Positions 23,918 to 32,487 of a stretch of DNA of 64,000 nt are shown in pieces. The position numbers and the translations under genes are program-made. The DNA is taken from the NCBI GenBank assembly GCA_910584155.1, contig CAJTYG010000009.1, positions 53,461-117,460 of the forward strand. Direction: 5' to 3'. The notes under the pieces were generated by a model. That model ran no database searches. It had not been told where the DNA came from and worked only from the letters and a program-made list of their open reading frames with translations. Within the stretch, counting starts at the first letter, position 1. Each line of letters begins with the position of its first letter. This DNA is from an uncultured Christensenella sp. Its GTDB lineage: Bacteria; Bacillota; Clostridia; Christensenellales; CAG-917.

Positions 23918-25588
23918 ATGTCCGATTGTCTTACTTTAAAAAAATCAAACTGCAAAAACTGCTATAAGTGTATACGCCACTGTCCCGTAAAATCCATACG
24001 GTTTTCGGCAAATCAGGCGCATATCATAGGCGACGAATGTATCCTTTGCGGACGCTGCGTGGTCGTCTGTCCGCAAAACGCAAAGGAAATCGCAAGCGAG
24101 AGGGAAAAGGCAAAGGTGCTTATACAGTCGGGCGATCCTGTATACGTCAGCCTTGCGCCGTCCTTTATCGCAAACTACGGCGGAGCGGGCATCGAGGCTA
24201 TGCGTACGGCGATAAAGAAGCTCGGCTTTAAGGACGTCGAGGAAACCGCAATAGGCGCAACCATAGTCAAGCGTGAGTACGACAGGCTGCTTTGCGACGA
24301 AAAGAGAAATATTGTCATTTCGTCCTGCTGTCATTCGGTAAATCTGCTCATTCAAAAGTATTTCCCCGCAGTTTTGCCGTATCTTGCGGACGTGCTGTCG
24401 CCTATGCAGGCGCATTGCACCGAGCTCAAGAAGAAAGCCCCGAATGCAAAAACCGTGTTTATAGGACCTTGCGTCTCCAAAAAGGACGAGGCGCAAAAGT
24501 ATGAGGACATAGTGGACGCTGTGCTCACCTTCGAAGAGCTTACGCAGTGGCTCAGGGATGAGCATATCGAAATAGAAAAGGTCAAGGACAGCGACGAGCA
24601 AAGCCGTGCAAGATTTTTCCCGACGACGGGCGGCATACTCAAAACTATGGCGCAAAACGCAGAGGGCTATTCGTATCTCGCAATCGACGGCGTGGAAAAC
24701 TGCATAAGCGCACTAAAGGATATAGAAAGCGGCAAAATACATAATTGCTTTATAGAGATGTCCGCTTGCGTTGGTAGCTGCATAGGCGGTCCCGCTATGG
24801 ACGAACGCTCGCTTGTAAAGGACTATATGGCGGTGTCCGAGTATGCGGGCCAAAAGGACTTTGACGTTGCGCAGCCGTCTTCGCAGGATATCCGCAAGGT
24901 GTTTAACGCTATCGACAAGCACGTAGTCATGCCCACCGAGACGGAAATCGCAAGCGTGCTCAGACAGATGGGCAAAAACAGACGTGAGGACGAGTTGAAC
25001 TGCGGCTCCTGCGGCTATAATACCTGCCGTGAAAAAGCTATAGCTATCCTGCAGGGCAAGGCGGAAATTTCGATGTGCCTGCCTTTCTTAAAGGAAAAGG
25101 CGGAAAGCTTCTCGGACAGCATAGTCAACAATACGCCAAACGGCATAATCGTGCTCAACGACAAGCTCGAGGTGCAGCAGATAAACCGTGCCGCTATGCA
25201 AATCACAAACCTGCGCTCCGAAATGGATATTTTGGGCGAGCAGGTGGTGCGCATACTCAATCCGCAGGTGTTTATGCAGGTGCTGCAGACGGGACGTGCC
25301 GTGCACAATCAGCGTGTATACCTCATCGAATACAAGCGTTACGTCGAGCAGACCGTTGTACTTGACGCAGCATCTAAGCTTATCATATGCATTATGAGGG
25401 ACGTCACTGAGGAAGAAAAGGTACGTGGCGAAAAGGAAGAAATCAACCGCCGTACTGTGGAAACCGCCGATAAGGTCGTGGATAAGCAGATGCGGATTGT
25501 GCAGGAAATTGCGTCTCTTCTTGGCGAGACCGCCGCAGAGACCAAAATTGCACTCACTCAGTTGAAGGATTCGATACAAAATGAATGA
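23918..25588 (+). CDS. Sensor-type [FeFe]-hydrogenase subunit with PAS domain (HydS-like)
   Basis: 556 residues. In order: a 2[4Fe-4S] ferredoxin domain (Cys12, 15, 18, 22 and 41, 44, 47, 51); an H-cluster domain with SSCCHS near 136, GPCVSKK near 183 and SACVGSCIGG near 282; a further Fe-S motif CGSCGYNTC near 362-370; a PAS domain from about 395 to 500; and a C-terminal coiled helix. The H-cluster motifs deviate from catalytic enzymes: the Pro of TSCCP is His, and the third motif lacks part of the glycine run. This layout is that of putative hydrogen-sensing group C-type hydrogenases. It is likely to report H2 or redox state to the phosphatase whose start codon overlaps its end. Confidence 0.85.
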   Translation: MSDCLTLKKSNCKNCYKCIRHCPVKSIRFSANQAHIIGDECILCGRCVVVCPQNAKEIASEREKAKVLIQSGDPVYVSLAPSFIANYGGAGIEAMRTAIKKLGFKDVEETAIGATIVKREYDRLLCDEKRNIVISSCCHSVNLLIQKYFPAVLPYLADVLSPMQAHCTELKKKAPNAKTVFIGPCVSKKDEAQKYEDIVDAVLTFEELTQWLRDEHIEIEKVKDSDEQSRARFFPTTGGILKTMAQNAEGYSYLAIDGVENCISALKDIESGKIHNCFIEMSACVGSCIGGPAMDERSLVKDYMAVSEYAGQKDFDVAQPSSQDIRKVFNAIDKHVVMPTETEIASVLRQMGKNRREDELNCGSCGYNTCREKAIAILQGKAEISMCLPFLKEKAESFSDSIVNNTPNGIIVLNDKLEVQQINRAAMQITNLRSEMDILGEQVVRILNPQVFMQVLQTGRAVHNQRVYLIEYKRYVEQTVVLDAASKLIICIMRDVTEEEKVRGEKEEINRRTVETADKVVDKQMRIVQEIASLLGETAAETKIALTQLKDSIQNE

Positions 25589-26753
25589 TTTATTTGCCGA
25601 TATAGGCTATAAAAGCATAAATCACGAGGGTGAGCAGCTCTGCGGCGACCACGTAGAGATAGTCGAGCAGGGCGAAAACTCGTCTGTAATAGTGCTGGCG
25701 GACGGCTTGGGTAGCGGCGTTAAGGCAAGCATTCTGTCTACGCTCACGTCAAAAATACTGTCCACTATGCTCGCAGAGGGGCTGTCTATTGAGGACTGCG
25801 TGGAAACTATTGCGCAAACTCTGCCTATCTGCTCCGTGCGAGGCGTGGCATACAGCACGTTTACGATAATACACCTCATAGAAAACGAGATAGCAGAGCT
25901 TATTCAGTTTGACAATCCGCTTACCATACTCATTCGTGACGGCAGCAATTTTGAGTATCCTATGCGTGAGATGAATATAGGCGGAAAGCGCATATTCAAA
26001 TCGAATATCAAGCTGAGAGAGGGGGATATCTTCGTCGCAATGAGCGACGGATGTCCGCATGCAGGCTTGGGCACTACATACAACTTCGGGTGGCAGAGAG
26101 ATCAGATTGTCGACTTTATGGAAACTGTCGCAATGGGCGGCTATACTGCAAAGACGATGTCTACCATACTTGTTGACAAGTGCGACGAGCTGTACGGCGG
26201 CAAGCCCGGCGACGACGCTACGGCGTGCGTGGTGAAGATACGAAAACGTGAGCCTATGAATTTGCTGTTCGGACCGCCGTCCAACCGCAACGACAGCAAC
26301 AATATGATGTCGCTGTTCTTCTCAAAGGCGGGCAAGCATATTGTTTGCGGAGGCACGACGGCTTCTATTGCGGCAAAATATCTCGGCAAACCGCTTAAGG
26401 CAAGCCTAAACTTCGAGCAGTCCGACGTGCCGCCTATCGCAACTATAGAGGGCGTCGACCTCGTTACCGAGGGCGTGATAACGATAAACAAGGTGCTTCA
26501 GTATGCAAAGGATTACCTTGCCGACAACAAATCGTACGAGCAGTGGAGCTTTAAGCACGACGGTGCGTCGCTCATCTGCAGACTGCTGTTTGAGGAAGCG
26601 ACCGACATCAATTTTTATGTCGGAAGGGCGGTCAATCCTGCGCATCAAAACCCTGATCTGCCTATCAACTTCAACATAAAGATGAATTTAGTCAAGGAGC
26701 TGTCCGAGTGCTTGAAGCAAATGGGCAAGCGTATAAAGGTAAGTTATTTTTAA
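25581..26753 (+). CDS. SpoIIE-family PP2C-type serine/threonine phosphatase
   Basis: 390 residues. The metal-binding Asp residues of the PP2C/SpoIIE fold are visible in VLADGLGSG near 39-47, MSDGCPHAG near 155 and PGDDATACVV near 213. The C-terminal 165 residues are an extra domain without a motif I recognise. Phosphatases of this type commonly accompany PAS-containing hydrogenase-like sensors. The ATG overlaps the stop of the sensor gene by 8 nt (ATGAATGA), so both proteins should be made together. No partner kinase or anti-sigma gene is in the window. Confidence 0.85.
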   Translation: MNDLFADIGYKSINHEGEQLCGDHVEIVEQGENSSVIVLADGLGSGVKASILSTLTSKILSTMLAEGLSIEDCVETIAQTLPICSVRGVAYSTFTIIHLIENEIAELIQFDNPLTILIRDGSNFEYPMREMNIGGKRIFKSNIKLREGDIFVAMSDGCPHAGLGTTYNFGWQRDQIVDFMETVAMGGYTAKTMSTILVDKCDELYGGKPGDDATACVVKIRKREPMNLLFGPPSNRNDSNNMMSLFFSKAGKHIVCGGTTASIAAKYLGKPLKASLNFEQSDVPPIATIEGVDLVTEGVITINKVLQYAKDYLADNKSYEQWSFKHDGASLICRLLFEEATDINFYVGRAVNPAHQNPDLPINFNIKMNLVKELSECLKQMGKRIKVSYF

Positions 26754-26762
26754 AGGTGAAAT

Positions 26763-28196
26763 ATGAGAAAATTTGATACTAAGGTACAATATCTCAAATA
26801 CAAGGTGCTGCGTGAGGTCGCAAAAGAGGCGTGGGCGGGAAGACTTCCGCAAACGGCATTCGATATTCCAAAAACCATAGTGCCGGGCAATAAGCCTACG
26901 ATGCGCTGCTGCGTTTATAAAGAGAGAGCGATACTTGCCGAGCGTGTCAAAATCGCCATGGGCGGCGATCCCCGCAACGAAAACGTCATACAGGTCATTG
27001 ATATCGCCTGCGACGAGTGCCCGATGGGCGGCTATGAGGTCACAAGCGCCTGCAGAGGCTGTCTTGCCCACCGCTGCGAGGACGTCTGCAAGCGTGGCGC
27101 AATATCCTTTGACCACAATCACGTGGCTCATATAGACAAAAGCAAGTGCGTAGAGTGCGGAATGTGCGCAAAGGTTTGTCCGTACAGCGCAATACACAAT
27201 TATATACGTCCCTGCGAGCGTGCTTGCAAGGTGAAAGCGATAAGCATGGACGAGTCCAAGGCGGCGCATATAGACAACAGCAAGTGTATCGCCTGCGGAG
27301 CGTGCGTATATCAGTGTCCGTTTGGCGCAATCACGGATAAGTCGTATATACTTCAGATAATCGACATTTTGAAGGGCAGCCTTGCAAACACGGCGTACAA
27401 GACCTATGCGGTGGTCGCACCGTCGATATCCAGTCAGTTTACGTACGCAAAGCTCGGACAGGTGGTGACAGGGCTCAAAAAGCTTGGCTTCTATACGGTG
27501 ATTGAAGCGGCGCTCGGTGCGGATATGGTGGCGCAGGCGGAGTCAAAGGAGCTTGCGGAAAGAGGCTTCCTCACAAGCTCGTGCTGTCCCGCATTTGTAA
27601 ATTATATCGAAAAGAATTTCCCCGACCTTGTGCCATATATATCGAGCAATCTTTCGCCTATGGCGACGATATCAAAGTATCTCAAGGAGCACGAGCCGAC
27701 CTGCAAAATCGTGTTTATAGGTCCTTGCACGGCAAAGAAAATGGAAGTGCAGCGTGAGGAAGTGAAAAAGTACGTCGACGCAACGATGACTTTTGAGGAG
27801 CTTCAAGCTCTGTTTGACAGCCGTGACTTCGATTTGACTGCTATGGAAGAAGGCTTCCTTGACAACGCATCGTATTACGGCAGAATATTCGCACGCTGCG
27901 GCGGGCTTGCAGACGCAGTCGCAGAGGGATTAAAGGAACAGGGAATGACCGATTTCGAGCTTAAAGCCTGTTCCTGCGACGGCATAGAGGAATGTAGAAT
28001 GGCTTTGCTCAAAAAGAGCAAAAACGTGCTTGACGCAAACTTTATCGAGGGAATGGCATGCGTGGGCGGCTGTATAGGCGGCGCAGGCTGTCTGACGCAC
28101 GGCGAAAAGAATAAGGCGGAGGTCGATAAGTACGGCAGAGAAGCATATGAAAAGACCATTTCCGACGCAACGTCCGTGCTCGATTGGAAGCCGTGA
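26763..28196 (+). CDS. [FeFe] hydrogenase, group B-like
   Basis: 477 residues. It carries an N-terminal extension, then several Fe-S motifs: a Cys-rich segment CDECPMGGYEVTSACRGC near 80-97, then CVECGMCAKVCP near 129-140 and CIACGACVYQCP near 177-188. The H-cluster domain follows with SSCCPAF near 278, GPCTAKK near 320 and MACVGGCIGG near 434. The motif set and size fit the group B monomeric enzymes of anaerobes, whose physiological direction is uncertain but is probably H2 evolution from ferredoxin. It starts 9 nt after the phosphatase and closes the operon. Confidence 0.88.
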   Translation: MRKFDTKVQYLKYKVLREVAKEAWAGRLPQTAFDIPKTIVPGNKPTMRCCVYKERAILAERVKIAMGGDPRNENVIQVIDIACDECPMGGYEVTSACRGCLAHRCEDVCKRGAISFDHNHVAHIDKSKCVECGMCAKVCPYSAIHNYIRPCERACKVKAISMDESKAAHIDNSKCIACGACVYQCPFGAITDKSYILQIIDILKGSLANTAYKTYAVVAPSISSQFTYAKLGQVVTGLKKLGFYTVIEAALGADMVAQAESKELAERGFLTSSCCPAFVNYIEKNFPDLVPYISSNLSPMATISKYLKEHEPTCKIVFIGPCTAKKMEVQREEVKKYVDATMTFEELQALFDSRDFDLTAMEEGFLDNASYYGRIFARCGGLADAVAEGLKEQGMTDFELKACSCDGIEECRMALLKKSKNVLDANFIEGMACVGGCIGGAGCLTHGEKNKAEVDKYGREAYEKTISDATSVLDWKP

Positions 28197-28246
28197 TTTG
28201 TAAAATAGCTGTTTAGATGACCGAAAAATTTTGAGAGAGGAATATC

Positions 28247-29275
28247 GTGAAAACTTTGCTTGCAGGGAAAACGGCAACGGGAATAGAAACATATACGCTT
28301 GAAAACGACAACGGAATGAGGGCGGATATCATAACATACGGGGCGAGAATACAGCGGCTGTTTGTGCCTGATAAGGACGGAAAGCTCATTGACGTTGTGG
28401 CGGGCTTTGATGACCCCGAACAGTTCAGAGACGACTACGGCACATATTTTAACGCAATAATAGGGCGTGTCGGCAACAGGATAGAAAAGGGCAGATTCTG
28501 CCTCAACGGCAAAGAATATACGCTGTATAAAAACGACGGCAACAATCACTTGCACGGCGGAAAGAGCGGCTTTGACGACAAGCTTTGGACGGTGCAGGAA
28601 AGCGAGGACGGAAGCCTTACGCTTACATATCTGTCGGCGGACGGCGAGGAAGGCTATCCCGCTAATTTGCGTGTGCAGGTGACGTACAGCCTTTCAAACG
28701 ACAATGCTTTGACGATAGCGTATGAGGCGGAAAGCGACGGGGACACGCTGTGTTCGCTTACAAATCACGCATATTTCAACCTTGACGGCGATTTTGAAAC
28801 CGCACTCGACCACGAGATATTTATAAACGCCGACAGCTTGACCGACGTTGATGATGAGCTTATTCCGCACGGCGAGATACTGCCCGTGCAGGGCACGGCA
28901 TTTGACTTTTCCACACCCAAAAAGTTGGGTAGGGATATAAACAGTGACGAGAGGCTGCTTAAAATCGCAAGAGGCGGATATGATTTCAACTACATATTGC
29001 GTGAGCATACGGCGGACGAAGCTGTAGCGGCGGCATACAGCGCCAAAAGCGGTATAGCAATGAGCGTGTACACTGACAGACCATGTATGCAGTTTTACAC
29101 AGGCAACTTTTTAAGCGGCTTTACGGGCAAAAAGTGCTATCATTATCAAAGCGCATTTTGTATGGAAACGCAGGGATATCCAAATGCCTGCAATGTGCCG
29201 AGCTTCCCGAATATGACGTTGAAAGCGGGCGAAAAATATAGGACAAGCACAAAATATAAGTTTGAAATAAAATAA
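28247..29275 (+). CDS. galM: Aldose 1-epimerase (mutarotase)
   Basis: 342 residues, full length for the GalM family. It interconverts alpha and beta anomers of hexoses, feeding sugar catabolism. NNHLHGG near residue 100 and TNHAYFNLDG near 171 carry the two catalytic histidines, and the catalytic Glu lies in METQGYP near 305. The start codon is GTG, fixed by GAGAGG 6 nt upstream. It stands alone between the hydrogenase operon and an acyltransferase. The real substrate could be galactose, glucose or another aldose. Confidence 0.92.
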   Translation: MKTLLAGKTATGIETYTLENDNGMRADIITYGARIQRLFVPDKDGKLIDVVAGFDDPEQFRDDYGTYFNAIIGRVGNRIEKGRFCLNGKEYTLYKNDGNNHLHGGKSGFDDKLWTVQESEDGSLTLTYLSADGEEGYPANLRVQVTYSLSNDNALTIAYEAESDGDTLCSLTNHAYFNLDGDFETALDHEIFINADSLTDVDDELIPHGEILPVQGTAFDFSTPKKLGRDINSDERLLKIARGGYDFNYILREHTADEAVAAAYSAKSGIAMSVYTDRPCMQFYTGNFLSGFTGKKCYHYQSAFCMETQGYPNACNVPSFPNMTLKAGEKYRTSTKYKFEIK

Positions 29276-29389
29276 GATGCAAATTGCATAAATAGCGTTT
29301 TAAATATTTATTTTGGCGTATTGAAGTAGCGATAACGCTATAATATCAAAACATTTGCTATGAGTGCAGTAGCAATCAGGACGATAATT

Positions 29390-30121
29390 ATGGATATTTT
29401 AGAGCAAAAGTTGAGTGAGCTGCAAAAGCTTGTCGATGACGGAATGACCGCAAAAAATGCGGTGCGTGCGCTTGAGATAATCGGCATAGGCGGCTATGAC
29501 GAGCAGCTGTTGAAGTCATTTAAACTGTGGAATGACTATATGCCGCACGAATTGCAATACGACGAGCAAAGGCGCAATCTGCAAATTTTGTGGGAGAGCG
29601 TGGACAGAGTTCCGCTTGGCGTCAACTGTGCATTTGCAATACCTTTCCGTCAGATACTTGCCAAAAAGCTTTTTAAAAGCTGCGGCGAGGGCTTTGTAGC
29701 AAACGAGGGGTGCAGATTTAATTTTGCCAACAATATCGAGATAGGGCAAAACGTATCGTGGAATGCTGGCTGCTATCTCGACGCAAAGGGCGGCATAAAG
29801 CTTGGCGATTTCAGTATGCTGACCGAATACGTAAAGATTTTTACGCACTCGCACAGCGAGGGCGACCATATGCAGCGTGAATACAAGCCCGTTGTGGTAG
29901 GCGACTATGCAAAGGTGTATACGGGCGCAACCATATTGCCCGGTGTGAAGCTTGACACGGGTGCGATCGTTGCCACAGGCTCGATAGTGACAAAGGATGT
30001 GGAAGCGTTTACGCTTGTCGGCGGAATACCCGCAAAGCCTATGCGCAAGCGCAATTTTGACGGCAAAGATTTGAAAGAAATGAATCAATATATGATGAAA
30101 GATAGACTGTTTCAGAAGTAA
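29390..30121 (+). CDS. Left-handed beta-helix (hexapeptide) acyltransferase
   Basis: 243 residues. A helical N-terminal third is followed by hexapeptide-repeat strands (IEIGQNVSWNAGC, IKLGDFSML, VVVGDYAKVYTGATILPGV) and the active-site region THSHSE. The C-terminus VGGIPAKPMRKR is the usual end of the maltose/galactoside O-acetyltransferase group (LacA/Maa-like). It should transfer an acetyl group from acetyl-CoA to a sugar or related hydroxyl. ATG 29390 is chosen because CAGGA lies 8 nt upstream; an in-frame ATG at 29360 lies only about 15 nt after a TATAAT. Acceptor unknown. Confidence 0.85.
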   Translation: MDILEQKLSELQKLVDDGMTAKNAVRALEIIGIGGYDEQLLKSFKLWNDYMPHELQYDEQRRNLQILWESVDRVPLGVNCAFAIPFRQILAKKLFKSCGEGFVANEGCRFNFANNIEIGQNVSWNAGCYLDAKGGIKLGDFSMLTEYVKIFTHSHSEGDHMQREYKPVVVGDYAKVYTGATILPGVKLDTGAIVATGSIVTKDVEAFTLVGGIPAKPMRKRNFDGKDLKEMNQYMMKDRLFQK

Positions 30122-30318
30122 TTGCGCCGAATGTTACACCTCGCTTTGCTCGGTACACAAAATCGCATAAATGCGAGTTTTGCTGTAAGCGCAAACGCCT
30201 GTCGCAGTATGCGACATAAGGTGCAAAAGCGGGAAGTCAATTCCCACTTTTGCGAAATATATAGTTAGCTTTGTTAGATTAGTGGCAAATTTGTTCCTTG
30301 AAATGAATGCAAGATTAT
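30122..30318. other. Intergenic region with hairpin
   Basis: No gene seen. A stem-loop GCAAAAGCGGGAA / TTCCCACTTTTGC lies at about 30222-30253 with a short loop and no T run. The sequence before it contains several small palindromes. Confidence 0.4.
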
Positions 30319-30366
30319 AAAAACAGTCCTGCCTACCTACTATGTGGAAAGGGGACTGTTTTTTAA
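30319..30366. terminator. Bidirectional terminator
   Basis: AACAGTCC (30322-30329) pairs with GGACTGTT (30353-30360), flanked by A and T tracts. It serves the acyltransferase on the plus strand and the nucleoside deaminase that ends at 30380 on the minus strand. Confidence 0.8.
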
Positions 30367-30379
30367 TAATACAAAGCTA

Positions 30380-30850
30380 TCAGCTTTTGGCGTGATTTTT
30401 AAAGTAGTCTGACATCACTCGTTTTGCCTGTTCCTTCAGCACGCCTTGCGTGACGGACGGGCTGTGAAAGGGTGAGTTTTCAAAGACAATACTGCTGCAT
30501 TTTGAGCCGCTTTCGTTGAGAATTTGTGCAAGTTCTTCATTGCTTGCGCCGTAGACAAGACGTCCAAGCCTTAGCCACACCATTGCGCCCGAGCACATAA
30601 AACAGGGCTCGCAGCTTGAATAGAGCGTATATTCGCTTAAATCTGTTATACCTGTCTGAGTACAGAAATTGCGCAATAAGCCCATTTCCGCATGATAGGT
30701 GGGATCGTGCGACGTGTAAATTTGATTTTCGTTTGTGCAGACTATCTCGCCGTCCTTTGTCAGCACTGCGCCAAACGGCTCGTTGCCGTGCTCGACCGCA
30801 AGTGCGGACAGCTCGATAGCTTTTGCCATAAACATTTCATCCTGCTGCAT
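30380..30850 (-). CDS. Zinc-dependent nucleoside/guanine deaminase
   Basis: 156 residues, CDA-superfamily deaminase. The zinc-binding motifs are THAE-type (YHAEMG near residue 53) and CEPCFMC near 80. NEPFGAV in the first strand and the LGRLVYGAS strand match guanine deaminase and related purine deaminases more than tRNA adenosine deaminase, but TadA-like function cannot be excluded. The start at 30850 is set by AGAGG on the minus strand. Longer forms would run through the divergent promoter region. It is divergent from the TfoX-like gene. Confidence 0.88.
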   Translation of the reverse strand: MQQDEMFMAKAIELSALAVEHGNEPFGAVLTKDGEIVCTNENQIYTSHDPTYHAEMGLLRNFCTQTGITDLSEYTLYSSCEPCFMCSGAMVWLRLGRLVYGASNEELAQILNESGSKCSSIVFENSPFHSPSVTQGVLKEQAKRVMSDYFKNHAKS

Positions 30851-30908
30851 ATGCGCCTCTTTGATATTTATTCTATATATTTGCCGTAAACAGTATAGCA
30901 TACAGCGC

Positions 30909-30937
30909 TTGAATTGCGAAGCGCAATATGATAAAAT
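30909..30937 (+). promoter_or_regulatory. Promoter of the TfoX-like gene
   Basis: TTGAAT (30909-30914), 17 nt, TAAAAT (30932-30937), followed by AGAGG before the ATG at 30958. Confidence 0.6.
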
Positions 30938-30957
30938 AAATCTAAAAAGAGGTAAAT

Positions 30958-31272
30958 ATGGCAACTACGATTGAATTCAGAGATAACTTTTTGCAGGGAC
31001 TTAACGGCTTTGAAGTGGCGGTCAGGGCAATGATGGGCGAGTACGTCGTATATTGCGGTGGCAAGGTCGTCGGCGGACTTTATGACAATAGGCTGCTTGT
31101 TAAACCTACCGAAGCCGCTAAAAGACTGCTGCCAAATGCTAAAGAGATAATCCCGTATGCAGGCTCTAAAGCGTTGTTGTTTGTAGAGGATTTGACTGAT
31201 AAAAATTTTGTAGGGCAGTTGCTTGTTGAGAGCGCAAAGGAATTGCCGCTTCCAAAGAAAAGGAAGAAATAA
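30958..31272 (+). CDS. TfoX N-terminal domain protein
   Basis: 104 residues, corresponding only to the N-terminal domain of TfoX/Sxy. The VRAMMGEYVVYCGGKVVGGLYD core and the KALLFVEDLTD strand are characteristic. In Gammaproteobacteria the two-domain TfoX controls competence, but this stand-alone domain is common in Clostridia and its function is unknown. It has its own promoter and ends at a long perfect palindrome that acts as terminator. Confidence 0.88.
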   Translation: MATTIEFRDNFLQGLNGFEVAVRAMMGEYVVYCGGKVVGGLYDNRLLVKPTEAAKRLLPNAKEIIPYAGSKALLFVEDLTDKNFVGQLLVESAKELPLPKKRKK

Positions 31273-31319
31273 GCAATCTGAACGGCTTTTATAAATTTTG
31301 TAATTGGAATAACTTTAAG

Positions 31320-31362
31320 GAAATAATAAAGGCATTGCAATTTGCAATGCCTTTATTATTTC
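31320..31362. terminator. Bidirectional terminator, perfect 21-bp palindrome
   Basis: Arms 31320-31340 and 31342-31362 are perfect reverse complements around one central base, with AATAATAAA/TTTATTATT outer parts. It lies between the convergent TfoX-like and lipoprotein genes. Confidence 0.9.
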
Positions 31363-31382
31363 AAATAATTACAATCAGATTT

Positions 31383-32270
31383 TTAAGATATTGACGCACT
31401 TATGAGCTTATATTGCATTTCATAGCGTTCGCCCTCAAATGTAAACGGCTCTATGATTTTGACAAGCACGTGCTTGAGCCCCCAACCGTCGCATTTTATG
31501 TCGTCAACGGCATAGTACAGAGTTTGCGACAGCCCTGCGACCTGCGTTGAGCGTGAGATGGAAATGACATAACAGTCTAAGCCTTCCTCTTTTATGCTTT
31601 CATCATTTTCGACATACAGCACGTCCTTGACCTTTGCCGTGGAATTGCCGCTTGCAGTGAGGTTTGCGTTGGTTACACCCTGTGCGTTGACTATCGGGGT
31701 AGTGAAGGCAAGCGACAAGCCCGACGAGAACGTAGTCACCGAGCGCAGCACCTGCTGAAATTGATTGTTGTCAAATACCGTGCCCGAGACCTTGTCGGAA
31801 TCGGAAATAATACCGCTCTCGGACGTGGTATAGTCGCAGCTGAATTTGCCGTCGGCATATTCGCCCTGCATATCGAATTTATCCTTGCCGTCAACCTTTA
31901 CGTTGCGGAAGGAATAGGCGGGCGTCATATATGACATGCCGCTTATCAGATTGTAGTAGCAGCCCATTTCATATACGGTGTTGTCAAAGACGAGCTTGCC
32001 CGTAATACAAATACCTCTGCTTACGTTTGTAAGCTCACGTGAGCCGAACTGCACCTTTGAGCCCTTGTCGTATGCTTTGAGCTTTACGGTATACACTCCC
32101 GTCGTATCATCCTTTGTGTTGACGGCTTGATATACAAACGTCTCCTGATTGTGGTCGCTTAAGATGTTGGCAAGCTGTCCTTGAGGCGTTGCATTGTTGC
32201 AGGCGACAAGCCCTACGCCGAGCACTGCTACCATAGCTATGACGAATAATGACAATATAATCTTTTTCAT
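31383..32270 (-). CDS. Secreted lipoprotein of unknown function
   Basis: 295 residues. The N-terminus is a lipoprotein signal peptide: KK, a hydrophobic stretch and the lipobox LVAC with Cys24. The mature part is beta-rich and hydrophilic with no motif I recognise. It should be lipid-anchored on the outer face of the membrane. The -10 box TATAAT (minus strand, 32285-32280) ends only 9 nt before the ATG and no ribosome binding site is visible, so a very short leader or leaderless mRNA is possible, though the -35 match (TTGCGG) is weak. Confidence 0.8.
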   Translation of the reverse strand: MKKIILSLFVIAMVAVLGVGLVACNNATPQGQLANILSDHNQETFVYQAVNTKDDTTGVYTVKLKAYDKGSKVQFGSRELTNVSRGICITGKLVFDNTVYEMGCYYNLISGMSYMTPAYSFRNVKVDGKDKFDMQGEYADGKFSCDYTTSESGIISDSDKVSGTVFDNNQFQQVLRSVTTFSSGLSLAFTTPIVNAQGVTNANLTASGNSTAKVKDVLYVENDESIKEEGLDCYVISISRSTQVAGLSQTLYYAVDDIKCDGWGLKHVLVKIIEPFTFEGERYEMQYKLISASIS

Positions 32271-32452
32271 AATGAAATTATTATAACATAAAAATAAATA
32301 ACCGCAATAAAAACAGCGGCATTTTTGAAAACTGAATTTTTAAAGAGCAAAAAACGTGCGATTTCGGCAGTGTTATTTTGTATTTTATGTATTATGAATT
32401 GATTTAATTTTATAAATTTAATTTATTAAATTTATAAAATTGTTATTTTTTT

Positions 32453-32481
32453 GTGACAGTAAGGCTTGCAGGTGTTATACT
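32453..32481 (+). promoter_or_regulatory. addB promoter, predicted leaderless
   Basis: GTGACA (32453-32458), 17 nt, TATACT (32476-32481). The ATG of addB starts at 32488, 6 nt after the -10 box, and no ribosome binding site fits. Confidence 0.7.
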
Positions 32482-32487
32482 CTTTTT

